A DNA stretch of 64,000 bases from a virus, in IMG/VR virus record IMGVR_UViG_3300024354_000013, positions 1 through 64,000 of that record; one strand, given 5' to 3'. The notes under the pieces were generated by a model that searched no databases, was not told the origin of the DNA, and was given only the letters and a program-made list of their open reading frames with translations. The first letter of the stretch is position 1. The number at the start of each line of letters is the position of its first letter. The position numbers were made by a program, and so were the translations under genes. Positions 55,669 to 64,000 of the stretch are shown here, piece after piece.

Positions 55669-58250
55669 TGGCTATCATTAGATATACCAAGGATGCTACG
55701 ATTAGATATGCCTATCTAAACATATTCCCTGATCAGTTTAAAACTGACAAAGAGAAGCAGGATGAGAGTTGGATAAAGAACACGATGGACTACTTTGCAA
55801 ACAAGTCTTATGCTGAGTATGTAAAGAACCGTGATACATTTGTCAAAAACTACGACTTGATAAAAGGTATTCTTCGTATGGAAGACTTCTATCAAGAACC
55901 ACAGGTGAAATCATTTACAGACATCATGACAGCTGACTTACAGCTTCCTGCATATGTGAAGATGTATTCCATCATGACTACACCAGTGAATGAGCTGGTT
56001 GGTGAAATCACAAAGCGTCCTGATACATTCAGGGTGAAAGCGTTTGATGATGACAGCAAAGCTGAAGAGCTGCAATTTAAAACAGACATTCTACAACAAT
56101 ACGTAATTAGTCAAGCCAAGCAAAAGATTGTTCAGCAAGCCGCAATGACTGGTCAAGAGATTGATCCAGAGGAACTAGAACAAATGACAATGGAGCAAGT
56201 GAAAGATGTGCTTGACAGTTATACATCTGTAGCTGAGAAATGGGCCAACCATGTATTGACATGTCAAAAGGCAGAGTTCAATCTAAAGGAGAAATCAGAA
56301 GATGCATTTCGTGACATGCTTATATCAGGAAGAGAATTCTATCACATATATGAAGATAATTCAAAGCTTGGATTTAACATTGAGGTGGCTAACCCAAAGA
56401 ATACATGGTTTCTCACAACGCCTGATAGAAAGTGGATTAGCGACCCTACAGGGAGAGCTCAAGGTGCTTATGCTGCTGGTACTGTTCAAGTTATGGAGCT
56501 TTCAGAGATCATTGAGAGCATTCCTGATCTCACTAAAGAGGAGATAGATCACCTGCGTTCATCTCTTCAAGACTACGGACTTATTAATGTACGTGAATCC
56601 AATCTAGGTAATCCTGATGCGATTCCTGGTATTGATTCTGTAATGTACGACACATATGATCCTCTTGTTCTTCAGACACGTATGATTATTGAATCAGAAA
56701 TGAAGGAGAACAACGATGGGCTGAAAGACTTCTTAGGACTCACATCAAATGTTTCCTCTTTTGGATACAAGTATGTTGTTGTCCGTTCTTATTGGATTAG
56801 TAAGAAGAAGATCGGTAAGGTCATTTACCTGGATGAATTGGGAAATGAGCAGTCTGTCCTGGTAGATGAGAATTACAAATCTAACACCATTCCTACACAG
56901 CAGTCTCTAGAATGGGGATGGATAAATCAGTGGTATCAAGGAACAAAGATTGGTCCAGACATCTACCACATCAAACCGTTTAATCTTCTCAACTATTGTC
57001 CCATCATTGGTACAACATTTGAGGTGAAGAACACAGAGGCTAAGAGTCTTGTAGACTTAATGAAGCCTTTCCAGGTGCTCTACAATGTTTGTATGAACCA
57101 GCTTTACAAGCTCCTTGAGAAGGAAGTGGGTAAGGTGTACTTGACATCCATCAGGCACATTCCCGTTCCCAAGGATGGTGATGCACAAGATGCACTAGAC
57201 ATCTGGGAAATGGAAGCTCGTAATCGTGGTGTTGTATTTATTGACGACAGCCCTGAGAATCTAAAGAGTCCAAGCTCATTCAATCAGTTTAGAGACATTG
57301 ATCTTACACGTACACAGGAAATACAATCTCGTTACACACTGGCTCAACAGCTCAAGAACGAATGTTGGGAACTTGTGGGAATGAGCAGACAACGTATGGG
57401 ATCTATTACATCCAGTGAATCTGCTACAGGTGTAAACACAGCTGTACAACAATCTTATTCTCAAACAGAACCATTATTTGTAGCTCACGAATATATTATG
57501 GGTCAGCTCTATCAAGCAATCATTGATGCTGCCCTATATGTAGAATCCAAGAAGCCTCAGTCTACACTAAGTTATATCACCAGTGAAGGTGAATCAGCAT
57601 TTGTTTCTGTAAATGGATCTGATCTCAAGTTTAGAGATTTGAAAGTATTCTTGACAAATCGTCCTGAAGATAAGCAAATGTTTGACGAGCTTAGAGGTCT
57701 TTCTCAGGCTATCATCCAGAATGGTGGTACATTGTATGATGTAATTGAACTTTACAGTACCAAGTCTATGAGAGCAATGAAGAAAGTGTTTAAAGACTTG
57801 AGAAACAGACAAATGGATCTACAAAATAGTGAGCTCCAGTTGAAACAGCAACAACTTGATCAACAAGCTCAGATTGCTCAGTCTCAATTGCAACAGGCTC
57901 AGTTCCAGAAGGAACAAGATATGGCTAATGAGAACTATCAGAATGAACTTGATAGAATCAATAAAAAAGAAATAGCTCTGATAAATGCTGAAGCTAAGGT
58001 GGGTCCTCTTACAGATATAGACAAGAGTGGAGCTCCTGATGTTCTGGAAATTCAGAAGATTGCAGCTGAACAGTCACGTACAGGCAGAGAATATGAAATG
58101 AAGATGGCAGACATTCAGTCTAAGAACTCTCAAAGTTTACAGAAGCTGGAAATCGAAAGAGAAAAGCTGAAGGTGGCTAGAGAGAACCAAAAGAACGATC
58201 TCGAAATAGCAAAGGTGAACGCTAGAAATCGAGCTAAAAAACCTAAATAA
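55668..58250 (+). CDS. Portal protein
   Basis: 860 residues, placed directly after TerL. The body has portal-like features (DYFANKSYAEYVKNRD, LLNYCPIIGTTFEV and a long helical region). The last 200 residues are a Gln-rich coiled coil (LQLKQQQLDQQAQIAQSQ...) as in large crAss-like portals. It forms the ring through which DNA passes. Assigned by size, order and composition. Confidence 0.78.
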   Translation: MAIIRYTKDATIRYAYLNIFPDQFKTDKEKQDESWIKNTMDYFANKSYAEYVKNRDTFVKNYDLIKGILRMEDFYQEPQVKSFTDIMTADLQLPAYVKMYSIMTTPVNELVGEITKRPDTFRVKAFDDDSKAEELQFKTDILQQYVISQAKQKIVQQAAMTGQEIDPEELEQMTMEQVKDVLDSYTSVAEKWANHVLTCQKAEFNLKEKSEDAFRDMLISGREFYHIYEDNSKLGFNIEVANPKNTWFLTTPDRKWISDPTGRAQGAYAAGTVQVMELSEIIESIPDLTKEEIDHLRSSLQDYGLINVRESNLGNPDAIPGIDSVMYDTYDPLVLQTRMIIESEMKENNDGLKDFLGLTSNVSSFGYKYVVVRSYWISKKKIGKVIYLDELGNEQSVLVDENYKSNTIPTQQSLEWGWINQWYQGTKIGPDIYHIKPFNLLNYCPIIGTTFEVKNTEAKSLVDLMKPFQVLYNVCMNQLYKLLEKEVGKVYLTSIRHIPVPKDGDAQDALDIWEMEARNRGVVFIDDSPENLKSPSSFNQFRDIDLTRTQEIQSRYTLAQQLKNECWELVGMSRQRMGSITSSESATGVNTAVQQSYSQTEPLFVAHEYIMGQLYQAIIDAALYVESKKPQSTLSYITSEGESAFVSVNGSDLKFRDLKVFLTNRPEDKQMFDELRGLSQAIIQNGGTLYDVIELYSTKSMRAMKKVFKDLRNRQMDLQNSELQLKQQQLDQQAQIAQSQLQQAQFQKEQDMANENYQNELDRINKKEIALINAEAKVGPLTDIDKSGAPDVLEIQKIAAEQSRTGREYEMKMADIQSKNSQSLQKLEIEREKLKVARENQKNDLEIAKVNARNRAKKPK

Positions 58251-58780
58251 TGTTTGATAAACTCATAGACCTAATAACTCATTGGTGGAATTTTTTGATG
58301 CCAGCAGTGATCATACCAGACTATGAGGAAGCTGTTTTGCTAAGGGCTGGTAAGTTCAAGAAGGTATTGAAACCAGGGTTCCACGTGAAACTCCCTGTTA
58401 TAGATGAAGTGATACAGCAGCATGCTGTTGTAACAACGTTGAGCCTTTCTGCCCAGTCGCTATATACAAAGGATAAACAAAACATAGTTGTTAAAGGTGT
58501 TGTCAAATATAAGATATCTGATGTCAAAGTGTTCCTCCTGGAAGTATTTGATGCTCAGGATGCCTTGGCTGATATGACCCAGTCTATCATCAAGAACATC
58601 GTCATATCCCTACCTCTAGAACAGTGTATAGATCCAGAAATAGACAATACACTTACTAAGAAGGTGAGGGTTGAAGCTAAGAAATGGGGAGTTGACATTC
58701 AACAGGTTACGCTTACAGATATAGCCCCTATCAGAAGCTTTAGACTCATAAATGACACGATTACAAACAAACTTGATTAG
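58250..58780 (+). CDS. SPFH/band 7-like protein
   Basis: 176 residues: an N-terminal hydrophobic/aromatic helix (LITHWWNFLMPAVII), then DYEEAVLLRAGKFKKVLKPGFHVKLPVIDEV, TLSLSAQSLYTKDKQNIVVKGVVKYKISD and LTKKVRVEAKKWGVDIQQVTLTDI, the SPFH core of stomatin, prohibitin and HflK. Such proteins form membrane scaffolds and regulate proteases. Between portal and scaffold genes its purpose is unclear. Confidence 0.8.
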   Translation: MFDKLIDLITHWWNFLMPAVIIPDYEEAVLLRAGKFKKVLKPGFHVKLPVIDEVIQQHAVVTTLSLSAQSLYTKDKQNIVVKGVVKYKISDVKVFLLEVFDAQDALADMTQSIIKNIVISLPLEQCIDPEIDNTLTKKVRVEAKKWGVDIQQVTLTDIAPIRSFRLINDTITNKLD

Positions 58781-58903
58781 AGTGAATTATATTAATGCTA
58801 TATTATACGGGAAAAACATTCACACAAATGCATAACTCTTTGCTATTCAATATACTCTGATTACTTTTACAAACGTATAAACCAAACTTAAAATAAACTA
58901 CAT

Positions 58904-60193
58904 ATGGCTGAGAACCTTGATACCCCGTCATTTGGCAACTTTAGTATTGAAAATACTATGGAAATGGGACCTGGAGGTGCAGAGCTTCTTAATGACTTGC
59001 TCTCTCCTGAAACTTCTACAAGCAATCCTGATCAGATTCAAGAGATTGTAAAGAACGTAGAAGATCCTGCTCCTGCTCCAAAACCTGAGGTGCCTAAAGG
59101 AAAAGAAATCGTTCCTCAACAAGATGGTAAAGAACCTTCTGCTCAGGACTTGATTTCAAACTTCCTTGGTGACAACACTGATGAAGAAGAGGAAGAAACA
59201 CAACCTGTTGATCCTCAACCAGTTAAGAAGAAAGCTGGCGAAGCAAAACCTGCTGAAGCTGCTCCTGCTGCTGAAGAGGAATCACAAGATGAGGAGACAG
59301 AACAAGTGAGTCAATTCACCGCACTTTCTCGTGACCTATTCAAACTTGGTGTCTTTTCAAAGGATGAAGATGAAGAAGATGCTGACATCTCTACACCTGA
59401 AGCTTTCCTTGAGCGCTTCCAAAATGAGAAGAAGAAAGGAGCTGTTGAAATGGTGCAGAGCTTCATTGGTCAGTTTGGGGAAGATTATCAACAAGCGTTT
59501 GATGCTATATTCGTAAAAGGCGTTAATCCAAAGGACTACTTTGGTACATATAATAACGTGACCAGCTTTGCTGAAATGGATTTGTCACAAGAGAATAATC
59601 AAGTGGCAGTGATAAAACAAGCACTAGCTGATCAGGGTTTTGAAACTGAAGACATTAACACAGAGGTTGAAAGACTCAAAAACTACGGTGATTTGGAAAG
59701 CGTTGCTACAAAGCACCATAAAGTGTTGGTTAAAAAGGAAGCTGCAAAACTCCAACAAATGGAGCAAAGAGCTGAACAAGAACTCCAACAAAAGCAAGCA
59801 ATCAAAAACCAATACATCCAGAATGTTCAGCAAGTTCTTAACGACAAGCTGAAATCTAAGGAGTTTGATGGTATACCCATCAATCCCAAGTTGGCAAACG
59901 AACTACAAGACTTCCTGCTGGTAGATAAGTATAAGACAGCAAACGGTGAGACCCTCACTGATTTCGACAAGACCATCTTGGAATTGAAGAGACCTGAGAA
60001 CCATGCAACAAAGGTGAAAGTTGCTCTCCTGCTTAAAATCTTAGAAAAAGACCCTACATTATCTACCATCCAAAGAACAGGCGTTTCAAAGAAATCAAAC
60101 GAGCTGTTTGGGGAAGTGGCTAGACAGGTTACAAAAACTAAGTCAGCAGTGGGTGGTGCACAGCCTTCTAAACAAAATTCATGGTTCTTATAA
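58904..60193 (+). CDS. Putative scaffold protein
   Basis: 429 residues. The first third is acidic and low in complexity (Glu, Asp, Pro, Ala), and the rest is helical with a long coiled coil around residues 245-310. Position immediately before the major capsid gene and composition fit a scaffolding protein that directs prohead assembly. No protease motif is seen. Confidence 0.65.
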   Translation: MAENLDTPSFGNFSIENTMEMGPGGAELLNDLLSPETSTSNPDQIQEIVKNVEDPAPAPKPEVPKGKEIVPQQDGKEPSAQDLISNFLGDNTDEEEEETQPVDPQPVKKKAGEAKPAEAAPAAEEESQDEETEQVSQFTALSRDLFKLGVFSKDEDEEDADISTPEAFLERFQNEKKKGAVEMVQSFIGQFGEDYQQAFDAIFVKGVNPKDYFGTYNNVTSFAEMDLSQENNQVAVIKQALADQGFETEDINTEVERLKNYGDLESVATKHHKVLVKKEAAKLQQMEQRAEQELQQKQAIKNQYIQNVQQVLNDKLKSKEFDGIPINPKLANELQDFLLVDKYKTANGETLTDFDKTILELKRPENHATKVKVALLLKILEKDPTLSTIQRTGVSKKSNELFGEVARQVTKTKSAVGGAQPSKQNSWFL

Positions 60194-60205
60194 ATTTTCA
60201 TAAAT

Positions 60206-60212
60206 AAAAGGA
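60206..60212 (+). promoter_or_regulatory. Shine-Dalgarno-like site of the capsid gene
   Basis: AAAAGGA lies 7 bases before the major capsid ATG. Most genes here lack such a site, so its presence fits high capsid expression. Confidence 0.5.
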
Positions 60213-60219
60213 TAACAAA

Positions 60220-61773
60220 ATGGCAATTCAAACAATCCCAGGTCTAACTGGCTTCACGTATGCTCGTGTCGCATCTATGGACAAGCGTGCTGTTGGTAAG
60301 CTAACTGACGCTAACCACCTGGAGAGCTTCCACTCAACTGAGCCTGCTGATTACGACAAGAAAATCATCAGCCTCTATACACAGAGCTCTCTTTACAGCA
60401 ACGACTTCCTAGACATGATCAACAAAAGCACGCCTTATTACATTGATAATAATAGCGATGCTTGGAAATGGCAAGTAGCTGTTCCGTACAAATTCCCTAA
60501 AATCATCGACATCCCTGCTTCCACTCTTGAGTTGAGCAAGCCTGGTATTGATGGTCAAGAGTTCCAATTGGTAATTGACACAAACGAGTTCTCTAAGAAC
60601 GCTATCGTTTCTGTTGGTTCTCGCCAATATGGTCCTCGCTTTTACGTTATTAAGGATCCAGTTCCTTGGAACATGGGCTTCCTTTATAGCTTCACTTTGG
60701 TTACAGACAATCCAACTGTAGACTTCGTTAGTCCTGTGTTCTTGCAAGTGGGCATTGAACTTGAACTAGTTGACGCTGCGATTGGTGAATTTGACCAAGA
60801 CTTGTTAGGTCTTCCTCGTTTGGGTGAGCAAATCACAATGTTTGAATCTTTGGGTTCTGCATATGGTTTTGAGCACAAAATCACTGAGTGGGCTGATGAC
60901 AAAATGATGAGAGATAGCAAAGGTAATCCTTTGGATATCTTGGTTTACGCTCCTCAAAGACGTAACCAACTTCCTTTAACTCGTAACGATGTTAAATGGG
61001 AGCCATTCATCGAGTTCTGGATGAGAAAGTCTATGCTTGAGTTGAAAGTTAAGCGTATGATTTGGTCTCGCCCAGGCACTGTTAAAACAAATGGTAGCAA
61101 GCAAGAATTGAAGCGTACATCTGCTGGTGTTTACCACAGAATGCGTAACAACGGTAACTTGGTACAATACAACCGTGGTGAATTCACTGCGAACTTGATC
61201 CGTTCTGTTTTTGGAGACTTGTTCTACAGAAGGGTGGATGTTAAAGATCGTAGAGTGAAAATGTACACCAACGAAGCTGGATTTGACGTGTTCCAACAAG
61301 CTTTGAAGAATGACGCTTTGAACAGCGGTTTGACATTCATGGCTGATAGCGGTAACCGTTATTTGCAAGGCGAAGGCCAGCACATCACTTACAACTTTGC
61401 ATTCGATGCAATGGTTACACGTGAAACTGGTCGTGTTGAGCTCATCCATTTGAAAGAATTGGATTTGCCTCAAACTAACTTAGAATTTGGTCAGAACAAG
61501 AAGAGCACTCCTGTATTCATGGTATTTGACGTGTCTCCAATGTCTGATGGTTCTATGGTTAACAACATCCGTGAAGTTCGTATGAAGGGTGCACCTTCTA
61601 TGACTTGGGGATATATTGATGGAACTCGTCACCATTTGGGATTTGCCAAATCTCAGGGTATGAGCTCTGCAAACAAATTCCCAGGATATGAAATCTGGAT
61701 GAAAGACCGTTGTGATGTCTTTATCGAAGACTTGTCTCGTACAGTTTTGATCGAAGAGATTCCACAATTCTAA
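60220..61773 (+). CDS. Major capsid protein
   Basis: 517 residues, located after the scaffold-like gene. It contains long ordered beta-rich stretches and no low-complexity regions, and its codon use is distinct (more CGT, GTT and AAC), as expected for the most abundant protein. IDIPASTLELSKPG and GRVELIHLKELDLPQ are typical of HK97-like capsid proteins in crAss-like phages by my recollection. Assignment rests on gene order, size and composition. Confidence 0.72.
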   Translation: MAIQTIPGLTGFTYARVASMDKRAVGKLTDANHLESFHSTEPADYDKKIISLYTQSSLYSNDFLDMINKSTPYYIDNNSDAWKWQVAVPYKFPKIIDIPASTLELSKPGIDGQEFQLVIDTNEFSKNAIVSVGSRQYGPRFYVIKDPVPWNMGFLYSFTLVTDNPTVDFVSPVFLQVGIELELVDAAIGEFDQDLLGLPRLGEQITMFESLGSAYGFEHKITEWADDKMMRDSKGNPLDILVYAPQRRNQLPLTRNDVKWEPFIEFWMRKSMLELKVKRMIWSRPGTVKTNGSKQELKRTSAGVYHRMRNNGNLVQYNRGEFTANLIRSVFGDLFYRRVDVKDRRVKMYTNEAGFDVFQQALKNDALNSGLTFMADSGNRYLQGEGQHITYNFAFDAMVTRETGRVELIHLKELDLPQTNLEFGQNKKSTPVFMVFDVSPMSDGSMVNNIREVRMKGAPSMTWGYIDGTRHHLGFAKSQGMSSANKFPGYEIWMKDRCDVFIEDLSRTVLIEEIPQF

Positions 61774-61780
61774 TGACCGT

Positions 61781-61936
61781 ACTAGTGATGCTACCCGTAA
61801 GATCAGCATCCTAGTCTTCATAAAATCGAGAAGAGAATGCCCCCCACACTCCCTGTGGGGGAGCTCTTCTCAAACTACAGAGTGGTTGGACTGGGGTGTC
61901 TCCCAATCGCTATCCCTTCGATGGGAATCACTCTGC
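61781..61936 (+). ncRNA. Three-hairpin structured RNA after the capsid gene
   Basis: Three stems stand in a row. Hairpin 1 is ACTAG-GATGCT with AGCATC-CTAGT (61781-61815). Hairpin 2 is GAGAAGAG with CTCTTCTC (61828-61871), plus CCCCCAC/GTGGGGG. Hairpin 3 is CAGAGTG/CACTCTG (61878-61935), enclosing TTGG/CCAA and TCCC-TTCGAT-GGGA, a T-arm-like loop. No T-run follows. May be an attenuator, an RNA-processing site or a small RNA. Confidence 0.6.
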
Positions 61937-61963
61937 GAATAAAACCAAATAAATAAACTACAT

Positions 61964-62932
61964 ATGGGTAAGTTAGGTAAAATCTCAACAATTAAGAAGG
62001 AGTATAATAACTCACAACTTCAGACAATGCAAGGTGGACTTGCTTTAAAAGGTTTAACGCGTATTCCTGGAACAGGGGTGTTTAAATATCCCTATAAGGA
62101 ATTGGATGGTAAATACAGAACAGGACTTGATACTGAAGCTGCTTACATCCGCAGAATTTCTGATCCTCTAGAAAGAGACTTGGAGATTGAGCGTGTTACA
62201 AAACTGAAAGCTAAATTGCAAGCTGCTCTTGGTGATGTTGACTTAGGTCCTCGTTCTAGTTTTTGGAACTATGGATTGTCTACATCTACACAAGATGGAA
62301 TGCATGTTCAGCCTGTTAAACTTCTGGATGGTGACAACTTCTTCGATCTTGCAATTCCTCTACAGGAACTAGCTTTTTCTTGGTTACGTGTTCATCCAAC
62401 CATCGCAAGCTCATATCAAGCTTGGGAGCGTGGTGAATATCCAGCTGACACACAGTTTTACGTAGCTGATGATGAAATTGAAAATGCTGTTCTGTTCAAG
62501 AAGAAGCAACTCATCAACAAAGCTATTGTCAAGTTTGATGGAATGACTCCTGAGAGAAAAAGAAAAGTGGCACGTTTGTTGGGCCTACCTGTAACTGATG
62601 ATACTAAAGAGGAAGCAGTTTACAACCTTGTAGACAATGTCCTCAAACAAACCGAGTTTAAAAACGGTAAGTATCAGGGGTTGAATCCTGTTGAAGTGTT
62701 CACACGCTTTGCAGATATGAAAGACAACTTACTCCATATCAAAGACTTAGTGAAACAAGCCATCACACATTCAATATACAGATCTAAGCCAAATGGTAAA
62801 ATCTATGAAGGTGAATTTGAAATAGCTAAGGACGAAGATGATTTGATTAAACAACTCTCTGATGATGACAATCAAGACTTGCTCTTGACTCTCGAAGGAA
62901 AGTTGAAAACTAAGAAATTAGCTGCAGTATGA
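61964..62932 (+). CDS. Structural protein, possible head-completion
   Basis: 322 residues, with no recognised motif. SFWNYGLSTSTQDGMHVQPVKLLDG and LAIPLQELAFSWLRVHP look like ordered structural sequence. It follows the capsid gene and is joined to the next gene by a 4-base overlap. Neck or head-stabilising functions are likely by position. Confidence 0.6.
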   Translation: MGKLGKISTIKKEYNNSQLQTMQGGLALKGLTRIPGTGVFKYPYKELDGKYRTGLDTEAAYIRRISDPLERDLEIERVTKLKAKLQAALGDVDLGPRSSFWNYGLSTSTQDGMHVQPVKLLDGDNFFDLAIPLQELAFSWLRVHPTIASSYQAWERGEYPADTQFYVADDEIENAVLFKKKQLINKAIVKFDGMTPERKRKVARLLGLPVTDDTKEEAVYNLVDNVLKQTEFKNGKYQGLNPVEVFTRFADMKDNLLHIKDLVKQAITHSIYRSKPNGKIYEGEFEIAKDEDDLIKQLSDDDNQDLLLTLEGKLKTKKLAAV

Positions 62933-63660
62933 TACCAGTAGATAGTTTATTATACAAGATAGATCAGAAACTAAATAAACTATCAACTAATGTACACCAG
63001 CAGATAAACTTAGAAGACAAGATACTAGCCCTCAATGAGGCTCAGATAAAGCTGATAAAACAAAAGGTTGATGGTTTTAGTGTGATAAGTGGAATGGGAC
63101 TTGACGCTTTTAAGAAGCGTTACGAGGACCTCCAAAGTTTGGTGATCACTTACAACCACCAACCTCTTGAGCTCAAACTCAAGAACAAGGAACTAAATCA
63201 ATGGTTTGCTAATCTGCATCTCCTAGTTCCCAAGTACATGTTCTATATTGATAGTTATGTACTGGCTGACAAAGGAGTGTGTAAGGACAGAAAGATCTGG
63301 ATAAACAGAGATTTGGCTAAACATGGTGACCTTCAGTTCATTCTGAACAACGACCATTACAGACCAAGCTTTGAATACCAAGAGACTTTCAACTTCCTTT
63401 CGACAGATGAAATAAGCATCTTCACCGATGGGACATTCACCCCAAGCAAAATCTACATGTCTTACATGAGATATCCAGTTTATATCAATAAAGAAGGATA
63501 TATAATGCTTGACGGAGAACCATCTTACAACCAAGACTGCGAACTTGAACTCTATCTAGAGGATGAATTGGTAGACTTAACAGTACAAAACCTAGCTATG
63601 TATACAGAGAACGCACCCGCTGTTCAAAGTGCACAGTTCAGGATACAGACAAACGAATAA
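62929..63660 (+). CDS. Structural protein, possible connector or adaptor
   Basis: 243 residues: helical first part, then beta-rich with TPSKIYMSYMRYPVYINKEGYIMLDG and CELELYLEDELVDLTVQNLAM. I recall this C-terminal pattern from Bacteroidota phage structural proteins. Could be a head-tail adaptor. Function not proven. Confidence 0.6.
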   Translation: MIPVDSLLYKIDQKLNKLSTNVHQQINLEDKILALNEAQIKLIKQKVDGFSVISGMGLDAFKKRYEDLQSLVITYNHQPLELKLKNKELNQWFANLHLLVPKYMFYIDSYVLADKGVCKDRKIWINRDLAKHGDLQFILNNDHYRPSFEYQETFNFLSTDEISIFTDGTFTPSKIYMSYMRYPVYINKEGYIMLDGEPSYNQDCELELYLEDELVDLTVQNLAMYTENAPAVQSAQFRIQTNE

Positions 63661-63688
63661 GTTTTTTAATCACTAAAAATAAAGCAAA

Positions 63689-64000
63689 ATGGCTGATTTT
63701 TCATTAACTACGCTCTTCGTAGTACCAGTAGGGCAAACTGCGCTCCCTAGCTCTGGATCTACGCAAGACCTAACAGCAGGTCAGGTGGGTATCTACCGTG
63801 CTGACTACTCTGTTGCCACAGCTGGTAACATTGCTGCTTCTCCTTATTTCTATATTGCGCAGGGCCGTACCAACACTTATCTGCAAGGCTCTAAGCGTTC
63901 TGATAAGATTAAAGGTTGTCCTTCAGGATCTGGTTGCAAAAGCAACGTAACTGAATGGTATAAAGTGAACGGTTGTCCTACACCATTGACTCAAATCACT
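63689..64000 (+). CDS. Structural protein, N-terminal part (cut by window end)
   Basis: The frame starts MADFSLTTLFVVPVGQTALPSSG and stays open to the end of the window (104 residues). It has paired cysteines (GCPSGSGCK, NGCPTPLT) and alternating polar/hydrophobic sequence. Probably a virion protein of the same operon. Confidence 0.6.
   Translation, partial: MADFSLTTLFVVPVGQTALPSSGSTQDLTAGQVGIYRADYSVATAGNIAASPYFYIAQGRTNTYLQGSKRSDKIKGCPSGSGCKSNVTEWYKVNGCPTPLTQIT

Noticed and set aside
1-64000. Assignment to the crAss-like order
   Set aside because: Gene content and order are compatible, but I cannot build a tree or search databases. Capsid and terminase phylogeny would be needed.
1-64000. 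Integrase, attachment sites or insertion sequences
   Set aside because: No recombinase, transposase or flanking repeats were found, so nothing indicates lysogeny or mobile elements in this window.

Overview
The window is a 64 kb internal piece of a large tailed double-stranded DNA phage (Caudoviricetes). The host is most likely a member of the Bacteroidota. The evidence for the host is a set of nine promoter-like sites of the form nTTG-N19/20-TAnnTTTG, the Bacteroidota housekeeping consensus, placed correctly in front of genes, plus Bacteroidota-typical small families (DUF5522-like, DUF6321-like). All three stop codons are used normally. Family B polymerase, DnaB-type helicase, dUTPase, UDG-like protein, HU/IHF-like protein and the terminase-portal-capsid order recall crAss-like and related phages, but I do not assign a family.

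Layout. (1) 1-8.3 kb: a sugar and sulfate modification island. It holds a sulfotransferase, an APS kinase, a small HxGH adenylyltransferase and a DUF2061 membrane protein; then, on the other strand, an HldD-like heptose epimerase, an FkbM methyltransferase and a 1150-residue fusion protein ending in an autotransporter-type O-heptosyltransferase domain; then, divergently, a cupin sugar isomerase, an HldE2-like adenylyltransferase and an HldE1-like kinase. (2) 8.4-11.9 kb: a lysis cassette with holin-like protein, GH19 endolysin and several spanin-like membrane proteins and lipoproteins. (3) 11.9-17.8 kb: small accessory, probably virion, proteins with Thr-rich mucin-like tails, a glycosyltransferase, a Dps-like protein and an array of lysine-rich proteins sharing a KIKKxQxG tag. 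(4) 17.8-22.4 kb: a second glycosyltransferase and methyltransferase cluster with a beta-propeller protein. (5) 22.4-51.0 kb, all leftward: nucleotide metabolism, recombination and replication (dUTPase, RecA, class II ribonucleotide reductase, MazG-like, PD-(D/E)XK nuclease, HNH, rIIB- and rIIA-like, UDG-like, DUF932, primase, SSB-like, Sak4-like ATPase, SF2 helicase, DnaB-like helicase, family B polymerase) and many small genes. (6) 51.0-51.6 kb: a G-rich divergent intergenic region. (7) 51.6-64 kb, rightward: the packaging and head operon (DNA-binding proteins, terminase, portal, SPFH protein, scaffold-like protein, major capsid protein, connector-like proteins).

The most striking inference is a phage-encoded protein decoration system. 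ADP-heptose synthesis enzymes, a heptosyltransferase of the iron-finger autotransporter type, other glycosyltransferases, methyltransferases and sulfate activation sit close to small proteins with runs of threonine that look like O-glycosylation acceptors. Other points of interest are a UDG-like protein whose catalytic Asp is Cys, a polymerase ending in a host-clamp-binding motif, an SPFH protein inside the head operon, promoters nested in terminator hairpins, a tRNA-like element with a non-canonical middle and a three-hairpin RNA after the capsid gene.
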